Part shown: in pieces, positions 18,584-27,736 of the stretch
How positions within the stretch are numbered: position 1 is the first letter of the stretch
How the letters are laid out: each line of letters starts with the position of its first letter
Source: Streptomyces sp. NBC_01294
Lineage (GTDB): Bacteria; Actinomycetota; Actinomycetes; Streptomycetales; Streptomycetaceae
Reading direction: 5' to 3'
Length of the DNA stretch: 64,000 nt
Assembly: GCF_035917235.1 (NCBI RefSeq)
Contig: NZ_CP108423.1
Span: forward strand, 310,001-374,000
Notes under the pieces: generated by a model
Told to the model about the DNA's origin: nothing
The model's input: only the letters and a program-made list of their open reading frames with translations
Databases searched by the model: none
Position numbers and translations under genes: made by a program

Positions 18584-18790
18584 ATGCGTACACGACTTCT
18601 CGGGTTCACCGCTGCTCTGCTACTGGCCGCTCTTGGCGCCCTGGGTCCCACTGCGCAGGCAGCCGTACCTGCTGTACCTGCCATCGACGGGCCGGCGTGT
18701 GTGCAGGGTGGCGGAACGGTGGAGTACGACTCCGGTGCCGGCATCTGGACCTGCGTGAGCGGCAGTCACGACGGCGAATCCATCAACTGA
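18584..18790 (+). CDS. Small secreted protein with one cysteine pair
   Basis: 68 residues from ATG 18584 with agagga upstream. A clear signal peptide (RTRLLGFTAALLLAALGALG, cleavage after AQA) leaves a mature peptide of about 40 residues with two cysteines around a Gly-rich centre, suggesting one disulfide. It is divergent from the membrane protein at 17009-18430. Function is unknown; small secreted proteins of this size in Streptomyces include surface-active and signalling peptides. Confidence 0.65.
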   Translation: MRTRLLGFTAALLLAALGALGPTAQAAVPAVPAIDGPACVQGGGTVEYDSGAGIWTCVSGSHDGESIN

Positions 18791-18886
18791 CCACGGCCTT
18801 GGCGCTCAACACAGCCCTTGGGCCGTGCGGGCGGCTGGGCGACACGGATCGGCTGGACGTGTCGTTGCGCCGGCATAACCGACTTC

Positions 18887-19150
18887 ATGGTGCAGATCCC
18901 CGCGGACTGGCTGGCCCGGGTCTTCCTGTTACTCCGTCGTGGCGCATCGGCGGATGCGAAGGCTCTGGCGGCAGAGCTGCGGCCGTTCACGGAAAAGCCC
19001 GGCCATCGAGTACCCGTCCCCAGATCGACGGTGATGCGCACGGAGTTGGCCTTGCGGGGGGAGATCGAAATCGCCGACGAAGGAAGCCGACGGGCGAAAC
19101 TGTCCGAGGAAGCCGATTACTTGATCAAGGCGGGACGGCCCCACCGGTAG
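18887..19150 (+). CDS. Hypothetical small soluble protein
   Basis: 87 residues from ATG 18887 (MVQIPADWLARVF). It is helical and charged, ending DYLIKAGRPHR. An upstream in-frame start at 18818 gives an implausible N-terminus. No ribosome site or family was recognised, so this is a tentative gene. Confidence 0.45.
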   Translation: MVQIPADWLARVFLLLRRGASADAKALAAELRPFTEKPGHRVPVPRSTVMRTELALRGEIEIADEGSRRAKLSEEADYLIKAGRPHR

Positions 19151-19160
19151 GGCGGCTCGG

Positions 19161-20750
19161 TCACCGCCCAACCGAGCACTCCAGGATCCGGCCGTCGACG
19201 GTCCCCACGAGCAAGTGGCCTTGGGGCGCTACAGAAAGGGACAGCGCAGCCGTGGGCGCGCCGTCGACTTCAAGGTGCGTGTGCCGGCGCAGCGAACCGT
19301 CGTCGGCGTCCAGCGCTGCCAGGGCTCCGGAGCTGTAGGCCACGTACACCGTCTTCCCGTCGGTATCGAGGGCGGTGGCCGGGTGATCGGTGCGGTGCTC
19401 CCACTGCACGGCGCCGCTCAGGGACCGCCGTACCACGTAGGCGCCGCCAGGTTGAAGACCGTGACCGTGGTGGACGGTGCCGGCGTACACCAGGGACTGC
19501 CCGATCTCGGCCGCCGGACCGCCGAAATGATGCTCCTCCGGTACCCAGGAGTGCGGAAAGAGCCGGCGCGGTGTCCCGTCGGCATCCAGAGCAGTGACCC
19601 ACTTGTCCCGGTGTGGCTTGTCCGGGTCCATGCCGACCAAGGCGTACGGGCGGCGCGCGCCACGGACGGGAAACGGGTGGTTGAACACGTCGAACGGGCC
19701 GACGTCCGGTCCGGTCCGAGGGCCGTCGAGATCGAACAGCATCAGCCGTGCAGGGTGCTTCCGGCGGCCACCCAGTGGCCTCAGGACCATCCGGTTGCCA
19801 CCTGCGACGAGGACCGCGCACACGTCCGGGCTCAGGGTCTCCAGCACCTGCCCGTCGTCCACCGAGATCCGGGCGATGCGGGGCGCGGACGTCTCCCAGC
19901 GCCCTCCCTTCCGGCGGCCTTGACGTTCGGCGTTGGTCCAGACCGATGTGCCGTCGGAAGACAGCAGCAGCTGCCGACCGCCCTCCTCGTCCTCAACCGC
20001 CCACTGCCGCTCGCCCGACGGCAGCCACGACTCCGCCAGGGTCCCGTCCAGGGCGCCCAGCACGCGGCCGTCCGCCAGTCCTTCGACGGCCCACACCCGC
20101 CGGCGTACGGACCAGTGCCGGCCGGCTGCCGTCGCGAGATCCGCCAGGAGGCGGCGTGCCTCCCCGCTGAGATCCATGCGGACGGTCGGCTCTGCGGGGG
20201 CGGCCAGCTCCTCCGCTTCGATCGCCTTCTGCCCGACTGCGCGCCAGTCGGTGCGAGCGATGACGGCTGCATGCCCCTGCTCCCGCGCGTGCGGGTTGTC
20301 CCAGTCATCGCACGGCGCCAGGACCAGTCGCAGTTCCGTCCGGCTGAGCCATTCCGCGCTGAGCACTTCCCGCGGGTACCGCAGCGCGGACACCACGTCG
20401 CCGGTGTCCAAGTGGATCAGCAGCAGTTCGCCTTCGAAGGAGTAGCCGCCGTCGTAGCGTCCCGTCCCGACTGCCAGCAGGGGAAGTACGGGGTGGAAGG
20501 CGAGGGATTGCACGGGATACCGGGAGCGCACCAGGTGCCGGCACCGCAGGCCGTCCCGCTCGTAGACCCCGATCCGGTGGCCGGTCCACTTGCTGTCGGC
20601 GGCCGCACTGCCGCTCCATTGAAGGTGCCCAAGGTCCCCGCCCACCGCGACCAGCCGTGAGCGATCGTCAACGACGGCCAGAGCCGGTTCTCCGACCTCG
20701 GCGAACGGCCCGTCGCCGAAGACGCGTCGGACGAAAGGCACAAGGGTCAT
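19161..20750 (-). CDS. WD40/PQQ-like beta-propeller protein
   Basis: 529 residues from ATG 20750, with gggagg at good spacing. Repeats of WD40/quinoprotein-like blades run throughout (LAVGTGRYDGG, VYVAYSSGALAALDADDGSL near the end). There is no signal peptide or membrane helix, so it should be a cytoplasmic propeller acting as a binding scaffold. It is divergent from the three kelch genes, which also encode propellers. Confidence 0.75.
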   Translation of the reverse strand: MTLVPFVRRVFGDGPFAEVGEPALAVVDDRSRLVAVGGDLGHLQWSGSAAADSKWTGHRIGVYERDGLRCRHLVRSRYPVQSLAFHPVLPLLAVGTGRYDGGYSFEGELLLIHLDTGDVVSALRYPREVLSAEWLSRTELRLVLAPCDDWDNPHAREQGHAAVIARTDWRAVGQKAIEAEELAAPAEPTVRMDLSGEARRLLADLATAAGRHWSVRRRVWAVEGLADGRVLGALDGTLAESWLPSGERQWAVEDEEGGRQLLLSSDGTSVWTNAERQGRRKGGRWETSAPRIARISVDDGQVLETLSPDVCAVLVAGGNRMVLRPLGGRRKHPARLMLFDLDGPRTGPDVGPFDVFNHPFPVRGARRPYALVGMDPDKPHRDKWVTALDADGTPRRLFPHSWVPEEHHFGGPAAEIGQSLVYAGTVHHGHGLQPGGAYVVRRSLSGAVQWEHRTDHPATALDTDGKTVYVAYSSGALAALDADDGSLRRHTHLEVDGAPTAALSLSVAPQGHLLVGTVDGRILECSVGR

Positions 20751-20848
20751 ACAGGGTCCCTCCCGGGGCGGTACGCGAACAACCGCCGTCCCGGTGCGGG
20801 ACAGCGGCAGCCCATGATCCCCTCGGGCAGCAGCCCGCACCACATGTT

Positions 20849-22240
20849 TTGCATGCCCCCAGACCAATCCGATCGGTCCGATCGGACCGATCGGACCGGA
20901 TCGACGCTTCGGTCCGTGGTCTCGGACCCGCCTCGCCTCACCCTCACGCGGGCCCGCGGCGCTTCCTCTCCATAGGCGTACACATCAGTCGGCCCGTCGG
21001 GCCCTGCAGGGGTCCGGAGGGCGCGAGCCGGGCCGGGGCCGCCGCGGCCCCCGGCACGTGGACCGCCACTGGCCCGCTTCCCCATCCCGGTTTCTGGGGC
21101 CAGCCCGCCGACGCCGCCGTCCTCCTCGACGACGGTCGGGTGGTCCTCGCCGGCGGGGAGGACGGGCGCCGCACGCCCACCGCTGCCACGGCCGTCTACG
21201 ATCCGGTCGCCGGCGCTTGGTCGGCGCCCGAACCGATGTGGACACCCCGCAGGTTGCACACCGTGACCCTTCTCGACGACGGCCGGGTCCTCGCCGTCGG
21301 CGGCATCTCCCGCGCTCCCGACGGCCCGGCCGAGGGACTCGCCATCGCCGAGGTCCTCGACCCGGCCGCCGGACGCTGGACGCCCACCGGCGGCCTGCGT
21401 CAGGCCCGCTTCTCCCACTCGGCGACCCGGCTCCCGGACGGCCGCGTCCTCGTGGCCGGCGGCGCCACCGCCCGCCCCGGACCCTCCCCGTACACCCTGC
21501 GCACGGCCGAGCTGTACGACCCGGTCACCGGGCAGTGGACGCAGGCCCGGCCGATGACCGACGCCCGTTTCGGACACCCGGCGGTGCCGCTCGACGACGG
21601 CCGGGTCCTGATGGTCGGCGGCGTCCTCGCGGCCGGCCGGGGCCACTACGGGGCGCTGGGGTACTGCGAGACGTACGATCCGGACAGCGGCGACTGGACA
21701 CCGGCCGGCACCCTGACCAGCGCCCGCAAGGGTCACCAGGCGACCCTCCTGCCCGACGGCGGGGTGCTCGTGACCGGCGGCGACATGCGCGGCTTCCGCC
21801 CCGACGACTGGGCGTTCGACCCCTACAGCCAGTGGGTCACGGAGCGGTTCGACCCCGGCACCGGCACGTGGAGCCCCGACACGGACATGCCGTGGGGCCG
21901 CAGCCACCACCGGGCGGTCCTGCTGCGCTCGGGCGAGGTGCTCGTGGTCGGCGGCACGGACGACATCTCGCTCGCCGTCGGCTACCAGAACGCCATGGTT
22001 TACGCCCCGGGCACCCGCACCTGGTCGACGGAGTTCGGCACGGTGGAGGGCCGTTGGGCGCCGGCCGCGGTCGCGCTCCACGACGGCCGGGCCCTTGCCA
22101 TCGGCGGACTCACCCGCTCAGGGCCTGCGGCGCCCGTCCTCGGCGAGGACGAGGTCACCGCCACCACCGAGATCTACACCCCCGCGAACCTCACCCGGGA
22201 GGAGGACGACGATGCGTCTGGTCGTGACGGACGGGGGTGA
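20849..22240 (+). CDS. Kelch-repeat beta-propeller protein, copy 1 (start uncertain)
   Basis: About six or seven kelch blades begin near base 21050, each with a variant of LxDGRVLVxGG followed by a Tyr-Asp-Pro strand (AELYDPVTGQW). Kelch propellers bind proteins or carry oxidase active sites; no galactose-oxidase copper ligands are evident. The frame is open from 20657, but that part is antisense to the divergent gene. TTG 20849 is the only plausible in-frame start between 20750 and the first blade, and it lacks a good ribosome site. The N-terminus may therefore be damaged. It overlaps copy 2 by 29 bases. Confidence 0.75.
   Translation: MHAPRPIRSVRSDRSDRIDASVRGLGPASPHPHAGPRRFLSIGVHISRPVGPCRGPEGASRAGAAAAPGTWTATGPLPHPGFWGQPADAAVLLDDGRVVLAGGEDGRRTPTAATAVYDPVAGAWSAPEPMWTPRRLHTVTLLDDGRVLAVGGISRAPDGPAEGLAIAEVLDPAAGRWTPTGGLRQARFSHSATRLPDGRVLVAGGATARPGPSPYTLRTAELYDPVTGQWTQARPMTDARFGHPAVPLDDGRVLMVGGVLAAGRGHYGALGYCETYDPDSGDWTPAGTLTSARKGHQATLLPDGGVLVTGGDMRGFRPDDWAFDPYSQWVTERFDPGTGTWSPDTDMPWGRSHHRAVLLRSGEVLVVGGTDDISLAVGYQNAMVYAPGTRTWSTEFGTVEGRWAPAAVALHDGRALAIGGLTRSGPAAPVLGEDEVTATTEIYTPANLTREEDDDASGRDGRG
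20869..20904 (+). repeat. Tandem 9-bp repeat in the divergent propeller intergenic region
   Basis: ccgatcggt, ccgatcgga, ccgatcgga and the related ccggatcga follow one another, each built on the palindrome cgatcg. They lie between the beta-propeller gene at 20750 and the first kelch blade, so they could be a multi-site operator or a mutable promoter element. Confidence 0.6.
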
Positions 22241-23399
22241 CCGGCCGCCGCCGCTGTCGGCGGTCTCGGGCCGCTGGGCCCCGGCCGGTGCCCTGCCGTT
22301 CCCGCTGGTCTACTGGCACGGCCAGTACGAAGGCCCCGTCACCCTCCTCGACGGCCGGGTCCTCGCCGCCGGCGGCGCGGGCAGACTGTTGCAGGCCCTG
22401 CCCGCCGCGGCGCTCCACGACCCGGCCCGGGGCACATGGACCGGGACGGGCGGGCTGTCCGAGGCGCGCCGCACCCACTCGCTGACGGTGCTCCGGGACG
22501 GCCGGGTCCTGGCCGCGGGCGGCATCACCGGGCCTCAGGCCTTCCCGCCGCGCACCCTCGCGAGCGCCGAGCTCTACCACCCCGAGGGCGGGACCTGGAC
22601 ACCGGCCGAACCCATGTCCGGTGCCCGGTACGGGCATTCGGCCACGCTGCTGCCGGACGGCCGGGTGCTCGTGGCGGGCGGCAACCGGCCCCGTGACGCA
22701 CGGACCGTCGCCACCCTGACGACCGCCGAGCTCTTCGACCCGGACACCGGTACCTGGTCACCCGCCCGGGAGATGGCCGACGCCCGCTGGCACCACATCG
22801 CGGCGCCGCTGCCGGGCGGACGCCCCCTCGCGGTCGGCGGCATGGCGGCCGCGGGGCGCATCGTGCCGACCGCGCTGGCCCTCTGCGAGATCTACGACCC
22901 GCAGACCGACACCTGGAGCGCGGCCGGGGCGATGCGCGACGCCCGGTTCGGCCATCAGGCCGTCCCGCTGCCCGACGGCACCGTCCTCGCCGTGGGCGGC
23001 GGACGTTCGGGCTCGGACGACGCCCGCTTCGACCCGTACGGCCCGACCGGGGTGGAGCGCTACGACCCGGCGGCCGGCACCTGGCACGACGAGGCGCCGC
23101 TGCCGTGGACCCGTGCCTACCCCCGGGCGCTGCCGCTGCCCTCCGGAGAGGTCCTGGTGCTCGGGGGCGCCGACCCCGCTGCCCTGGACGTGGGCTTCCC
23201 CAGCGCGCTGCGCTTCGACCCGGTCGCCCGCCGCTGGTCCCCGGCCGGGCCCCTGCACACCGGGCGCTGGGCGTTCGGCGCGACCTCGCTCGCCGACGGC
23301 CGGGTGCTCGCGGCGGGCGGAGTCTCCCGTACGGGCGTCGCCGCACCGGTGTTCGCCGCGGACGTCGCCGCGAGCGAAGCGGAGGTGTTCACACCATGA
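22212..23399 (+). CDS. Kelch-repeat beta-propeller protein, copy 2
   Basis: 395 residues from ATG 22212, with gggaggagg upstream. Regular blades carry DGRVLAAGG or DGRVLVAGG, each followed by a Tyr/Phe-Asp-Pro turn. There is no signal peptide. It is paralogous to its neighbours: the same opening pattern (W-x-P-x-G-x-LP) appears in all three. The start lies inside copy 1 and the stop overlaps copy 3 (ATGA), so the three are co-translated. Confidence 0.88.
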   Translation: MRLVVTDGGDRPPPLSAVSGRWAPAGALPFPLVYWHGQYEGPVTLLDGRVLAAGGAGRLLQALPAAALHDPARGTWTGTGGLSEARRTHSLTVLRDGRVLAAGGITGPQAFPPRTLASAELYHPEGGTWTPAEPMSGARYGHSATLLPDGRVLVAGGNRPRDARTVATLTTAELFDPDTGTWSPAREMADARWHHIAAPLPGGRPLAVGGMAAAGRIVPTALALCEIYDPQTDTWSAAGAMRDARFGHQAVPLPDGTVLAVGGGRSGSDDARFDPYGPTGVERYDPAAGTWHDEAPLPWTRAYPRALPLPSGEVLVLGGADPAALDVGFPSALRFDPVARRWSPAGPLHTGRWAFGATSLADGRVLAAGGVSRTGVAAPVFAADVAASEAEVFTP

Positions 23400-24550
23400 G
23401 CACGGGACACTGGGCGCCCGTCGGCGACCTGCCGTGGGAGCGCAACGTGTTCGGCGCGGCGAGCGGCGCGGTGCGGCTCTGCGACGGCCGGGTCCTCCTC
23501 GCGGGCGGGGCGGACGCGCGGCTGACCGCGACGGCCGAGGCCGCCCTGTTCACGCCGGCCACGGGAACCTGGTCGCCGACGGCGCCGCTGCGCACGGCCC
23601 GGCGGATGCACACGACCACGGTCCTCGCCGACGGCCGGGTCCTGGTGACCGGTGGCTACAGCGGCCCACTGGCCTTCCCGGTCCGTCCGCTGACCACGGC
23701 CGAGGTCTACGACCCGGTGGCCGGACACTGGACGGACACCGCGCCCATGGGTCAGCCCCGTTGTGCGCACTCCGCGACGGTGCTCGCCGACGGCCGGGTC
23801 CTCGTGGTGGGCGGCAGCGACCGCCGCTCGGGGGACTCGGAGCGCTCGCTGACCTCGGCCGAGGTCTACGACCCGGCGGGCGGCGGACGGTGGACCGCGA
23901 CGGGCGACCTCGCCGACGGCAGGGCGCACCACCCGGCGGTGGCCCTGGCGGACGGCAGCGTCCTGGTCGCCGGCGGCTGGACCGCGACGAGCCGGGACGT
24001 GTCGGGGGGCGTCGCTCTCGCGCACTGCGAGCGCTACGACCCCGGCACGGGTACCTTGGCTCCCACGGCTGGTCTGGCCTCGCCGCGCACCGCCCACCAA
24101 CTGACACCGCTGCCGGACGGATCCGTGCTGGCCACCGGCGGCGGCCCGGGCGGAGACATCGGTCCCGACGGACGGGTGGACCCGTACAGTCTGTCCACCG
24201 CCGAGCGCTACCACCCGGGGCGGGGCACCTGGACCCGGGAGCCGGACATGCCCTGCGGCCGGTCCCTGCACCGGGCGGTCGCGCTGGCCTCGGGCGAGGT
24301 CCTGGTCGTCGGCGGCAGCACGGAGCCCTTGCACGACGCGGGCCTGAGCAGCGCCGTACGCTACGACCCGCTGTCCCGGAGCTGGTCGGCCGCGGCCGGA
24401 ATGACGGTGGGCCGCACCGGCTTCGCCGCGGTGCCCCTGGCCGACGGCCGGATCCTGGTGACGGCCGGCTCGGTCCGCACGGGCCCGTCCACGCCGTCGG
24501 GCGGCCACCACCGGCTGACGCGCACGAGCGAACTGTTCACGCACGGGTGA
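23396..24550 (+). CDS. Kelch-repeat beta-propeller protein, copy 3
   Basis: 384 residues from ATG 23396, overlapping the copy 2 stop. It has the same blade pattern (DGRVLLAGG, DGRVLVTGG, DGRVLVVGG) and lacks a signal or membrane segment. The three coupled paralogues may form one complex, but no enzyme that they would serve is encoded in the cassette. A convergent universal stress gene follows 16 bases later. Confidence 0.88.
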   Translation: MSTGHWAPVGDLPWERNVFGAASGAVRLCDGRVLLAGGADARLTATAEAALFTPATGTWSPTAPLRTARRMHTTTVLADGRVLVTGGYSGPLAFPVRPLTTAEVYDPVAGHWTDTAPMGQPRCAHSATVLADGRVLVVGGSDRRSGDSERSLTSAEVYDPAGGGRWTATGDLADGRAHHPAVALADGSVLVAGGWTATSRDVSGGVALAHCERYDPGTGTLAPTAGLASPRTAHQLTPLPDGSVLATGGGPGGDIGPDGRVDPYSLSTAERYHPGRGTWTREPDMPCGRSLHRAVALASGEVLVVGGSTEPLHDAGLSSAVRYDPLSRSWSAAAGMTVGRTGFAAVPLADGRILVTAGSVRTGPSTPSGGHHRLTRTSELFTHG

Positions 24551-24566
24551 CCGTGATGGGTTCCCG

Positions 24567-25115
24567 TCATGGGGCCGGCTCCCGCGGGTCCAGCGGAATT
24601 CTCCAGACGTTGCGACGGTGTACGGACTGCGGCTCGGCCTGGAGCGGAGACGGCGGTACCACCAGGACGGGGCAGGCGGCGTGCGCGAGGCAGTAGCGGG
24701 CCACCGAGGGGCGGACGAGGCGGCGCAGCGGGGCGCGGGAGCCCGTGCCGACCACGAGGAGGTCCTCCGGGCCGCGGGCGGTGTCCACGAGGGCCGCGCC
24801 CGCAGTGCCCCGCACCGTGAGCCCGGCAAGAGTGACACCCGCTTTCGCCGCCCCGAAGGCCGTACCGAGGACCTCGCGGAGTCTTTCGACGGCCGCGGCG
24901 CGGCATTCCTCCAGGGCAGCGGGCCCGAGCCCGTTGCGGCTGCCGAGTTCACCGCCCGGCGACTGCCAGGCCAGGACAACCCGCAGTTCCGCATCGCGCA
25001 CGCGGGCTTCCGCTGCCGCCCTGTGCAGCGCGGTCAGACTTCCCGGGCTGCCCGTCACACCGACCACGACTCTCCGCACGGCTTGTGCCTCCTGCTTCCT
25101 CGTCCGCTGGTTCAC
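24567..25115 (-). CDS. Universal stress protein (UspA family)
   Basis: 182 residues. The fold is recognisable: VVVGVTGSPGSLTALHRAAA at the N-terminus and LLVVGTGS...VARYCLAHAACPVLVVPP near residue 155. The usual ATP-binding pattern G-x2-G-x9-G-S/T is partly degenerate (RPSVAR in place of GSVAR), so nucleotide binding may be weak. The product is a cytoplasmic stress-tolerance protein. Confidence 0.88.
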   Translation of the reverse strand: MNQRTRKQEAQAVRRVVVGVTGSPGSLTALHRAAAEARVRDAELRVVLAWQSPGGELGSRNGLGPAALEECRAAAVERLREVLGTAFGAAKAGVTLAGLTVRGTAGAALVDTARGPEDLLVVGTGSRAPLRRLVRPSVARYCLAHAACPVLVVPPSPLQAEPQSVHRRNVWRIPLDPREPAP

Positions 25116-25371
25116 ATGAAAGGGCTCCGCGGAGAATTCGGTGCGGCTGTTGACGGCTCTCTCACGCCGAGAGCGGTGACCATGCCGGTTTCCCGACGCA
25201 GCCCGGATCCGGCGTCAGTGATCCGTATGGACTTGGCCGCTCGCCGTTAGAGCCCCGTTACGGAGCAGCCTCGGACGGGGGAACGCGGGGATAGCTTCGT
25301 TGCCGTGCCCCGGGCTGCCTCCCCGCATCCGGGGCCTCAACCGCCACTCGTGGTTCCTCTGGGAGGGCCTC

Positions 25372-25731
25372 ATGTGTTTGTTCCAGTACGAAGACGACCC
25401 GGAGCCTGAAGAACGTGTCCCGGCCGGGCCCCTGTACGTGCCGGTCCTGCCGGGAAGGGCTGAGGTGGCGGTACGCCTGTTCCGCACCCCGCTGGGAGCG
25501 CGTACTGCCGTGGGCTTCACCAGTGCGGAGCGGCTGGCCGCGACGCTCGGCGCCGGCCAGCGCTGGATCCGGCTCTCCGAGGCCGCGCTCCGCACGATGG
25601 CCGAACCGATCGGAGCGTCGCTGCTGACCGTCGACCCGGCCCTCACCGCACCCGCGGTCACCGGGACGGCGACTGGTCCGGTCACTGCTCCGGTCCTGCA
25701 GACACCCGACATCGCTGCCCGGACCGCCTGA
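25372..25731 (+). CDS. SAV_915 family protein
   Basis: 119 residues from ATG 25372, with gggagg upstream. The core (LYVPVLPGR...AVRLFRTPLGARTAVGFTS, then QRWIRLSEAALRTMAEP) matches a small Streptomyces family of unknown function often found beside pyridoxal-dependent decarboxylases. It lies 14 bases before the LysA paralogue and is probably co-transcribed with it. Confidence 0.75.
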   Translation: MCLFQYEDDPEPEERVPAGPLYVPVLPGRAEVAVRLFRTPLGARTAVGFTSAERLAATLGAGQRWIRLSEAALRTMAEPIGASLLTVDPALTAPAVTGTATGPVTAPVLQTPDIAARTA

Positions 25732-25745
25732 AGGGGACCTTCACC

Positions 25746-27110
25746 ATGACCACCGCCGCCCTCTCCTCGACTCCGGCCGGTGCCGGTACCAGTACCAGTA
25801 CCAGTACCAGTACCGGTGAACTGTCCGTATGGCCCGCGTCCACGACCCCGCTTCCGCACGGCGACCTGGCCGTCGGCGGGGTGTCCCTGAGAGAGATCGC
25901 CGACCGGTTCGACACACCGGCCTACGTCCTGGACGAGGGCGAGGTCCGCGGGCGGTGCCGCAGGTACCGGGACGCCTTCCCCGGAGCGGACGTCCTCTAC
26001 GCCGCCAAGGCCTTCCTCTCCCGCGCGATGGTGCGCTGGGTGGAGGAGGAAGGACTGGGCCTGGACGTCTGCTCCGCCGGTGAGCTGGAGCTCGCCGTCA
26101 CCGCGGGGTTCCCGCCCGAGCGCATCGTGCTGCACGGCAACGCGAAGTCGCCGCGGGACATCGAGGCGGCGCTGCGGTTCGGGGTCGGCCGGATCGTCAT
26201 CGACAGTCCGTCCGAGATCGCCCGGATCGCGGCCGCCGTCGGGCCCGAGGGGATCCAGAAGGTGACGGTGCGGGTGGTGCCGGGCGTCTCGGCCGGCGGC
26301 CACGAGAAGATCCGCACCGGTACGGAGGACCAGAAGTTCGGGCTCTCACTCACCGACGGGTCGGCGCAGGACGCCATCGCGCGCATACTCGGCCGGCGTC
26401 AGCTCGAACTGACGGGCCTGCACTGCCACATCGGCTCGCAGATCACCGAGGTGCAGCCCTACCTGGTGGCCCTGCGCCGCATGGTCGGCCTGATGGCCCG
26501 CATCCGCGACGCGCACGGCATCATCCTGCCGGAGCTGGACATGGGCGGCGGCCACGGCATCGCCTACCGGCCCGGCGAACCCGCCCTCGACCTCACCGCC
26601 CTCGCCCGCTGCCTCCGCGCCGAGGTCCGCGAGAGCTGCGCCGCCGCGGGTCTGACCGTGCCCCGGCTCGTCATCGAACCGGGGCGGGCCGTCGCCGGTC
26701 CCGCAGGGGTCGCCCTGTACCGCGTGCTCGCCGTCAAGCACACGGGCGAAACGGTCTTCGTCGCCGTCGACGGCGGCATGAGCGACAACCCGCGCCCCGC
26801 CCTGTACGGGGTGCGCTACGCACCCCGCCTGATCGGCCGCCACTCCACCGCCGACACCTGCACGGCCACGGTCGTCGGCCGGCACTGCGAGGCCGGGGAC
26901 GTCCTCGCCGCAGACGTGGAGCTGCCGGGCGACATCCACCCCGGTGACCTGCTGGCCGTACCGGTGGCGGGCGCGTACCAGCTGTCCATGGCCTCCGGAT
27001 ACAACATGGTGGGGCGTCCTCCGGTGATCGCCGTCCACGAGGGCACGTCCCGCGTGCTGGTCAGGCGCGAGACGCTGGAGGACTTCCGCAGCAGGGACAT
27101 CGGCGGCTAG
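25746..27110 (+). CDS. lysA: Diaminopimelate decarboxylase-like PLP enzyme (LysA paralogue)
   Basis: 454 residues. It is a fold-III decarboxylase: the PLP lysine is Lys88 (LYAAKAF), with [18 protein letters not shown] and EPGRAVAG for phosphate and substrate contacts, and CEAGD with the second-subunit active-site cysteine. The reaction would be meso-diaminopimelate to lysine. It is not in a homoserine/threonine cluster and its partner is a SAV_915 gene, so it may serve a secondary pathway or use another substrate. The N-terminus carries an unusual Ser-Thr run encoded by a 6-bp repeat (25785-25814). Confidence 0.88.
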   Translation: MTTAALSSTPAGAGTSTSTSTSTGELSVWPASTTPLPHGDLAVGGVSLREIADRFDTPAYVLDEGEVRGRCRRYRDAFPGADVLYAAKAFLSRAMVRWVEEEGLGLDVCSAGELELAVTAGFPPERIVLHGNAKSPRDIEAALRFGVGRIVIDSPSEIARIAAAVGPEGIQKVTVRVVPGVSAGGHEKIRTGTEDQKFGLSLTDGSAQDAIARILGRRQLELTGLHCHIGSQITEVQPYLVALRRMVGLMARIRDAHGIILPELDMGGGHGIAYRPGEPALDLTALARCLRAEVRESCAAAGLTVPRLVIEPGRAVAGPAGVALYRVLAVKHTGETVFVAVDGGMSDNPRPALYGVRYAPRLIGRHSTADTCTATVVGRHCEAGDVLAADVELPGDIHPGDLLAVPVAGAYQLSMASGYNMVGRPPVIAVHEGTSRVLVRRETLEDFRSRDIGG

Positions 27111-27280
27111 GGGCGGTAGACGAGCTCGATCGCGATCGCGGTGATCACTCCCCAGACGCCGATGCCGAGCAGCCACAGGGCGTCCAGGACGGCGCCGGTG
27201 GCGATGAGGGTCAGGCCGGCCGCCGCGAGGACGAGTACGGTCCGGTGCATGGCGCGGTCGGGGCGGGAGCGAGTGGTCAC
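27107..27280 (-). CDS. Small two-helix membrane protein
   Basis: 57 residues from GTG 27280, or 47 from ATG 27250; neither has a strong ribosome site. It has two hydrophobic helices ([37 protein letters not shown]) with a short loop. It lies just past a strong hairpin on this strand and converges on the LysA gene with a 4-base overlap. Function is unknown. Confidence 0.55.
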   Translation of the reverse strand: MTTRSRPDRAMHRTVLVLAAAGLTLIATGAVLDALWLLGIGVWGVITAIAIELVYRP

Positions 27281-27288
27281 ATCAGTGA

Positions 27289-27332
27289 GAATCCCGCCGG
27301 ACCCTTCCTGTGGCGAGGGTCCGGCGGGATTC
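27289..27332 (-). terminator. Perfect 17-bp hairpin ending the permease remnant
   Basis: gaatcccgccggaccct (27289-27305) pairs exactly with 27316-27332 around a 10-base loop. It is placed just after the 3' end of the minus-strand permease remnant at 27357, as expected for its original terminator. Confidence 0.8.
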
Positions 27333-27356
27333 CTGTCGGCGTCTTGACGCGGATGC

Positions 27357-27720
27357 TCAGCCGGCGTGGACGTGGGGGCGGCGGGCGCGGTCCGGTTCGG
27401 CCTCGCGGATGACCTCGCGGGTGACGGGGGCGACTTCGCGCTGGCCGAAGAGGCAGAACCGGAGGAAGTTGGCCATCGGGTTCCCTCGGTCCACTCGAAG
27501 CAGATGTGGGGGCGCTGCCCGGTCTCGTCGCGTACGTGGAGGAGGAGGGCGGCCGAGATGACGCCGAAGCCGATGGTCCAGCCGCGCTCGCGCGCCCGGC
27601 GGGCGGCGATGGTCACGGCGACGGCCGCCGAGGTGATCAGGACGAGGACACCGGTGGCGTACGCGCCGCCCTGAGCGTCCACGTCGGCGCCGAAGATCCA
27701 GGTCACCAGGAACGCGACCA
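27357..27720 (-). pseudogene. APC-type amino-acid permease C-terminal remnant
   Basis: The stretch from [20 protein letters not shown] to [11 protein letters not shown] resembles the last membrane helices of an APC permease. It then changes frame, and the tail [20 protein letters not shown] to the stop at 27357 continues in the other frame. The first 350 or more residues are absent. It is a truncated and frameshifted pseudogene; its terminator hairpin survives. Confidence 0.65.
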
Positions 27721-27736
27721 GGGTGAAGGCGAGAGG

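Noticed and set aside
20657..20848. Upstream start for kelch copy 1
   Set aside because: This part is antisense to the start of the divergent propeller gene and has no kelch character.
20869..20904. Possible CRISPR-like array
   Set aside because: Units are adjacent 9-mers without spacers; no other repeat in the window has direct repeats with unique spacers, and no cas genes exist.
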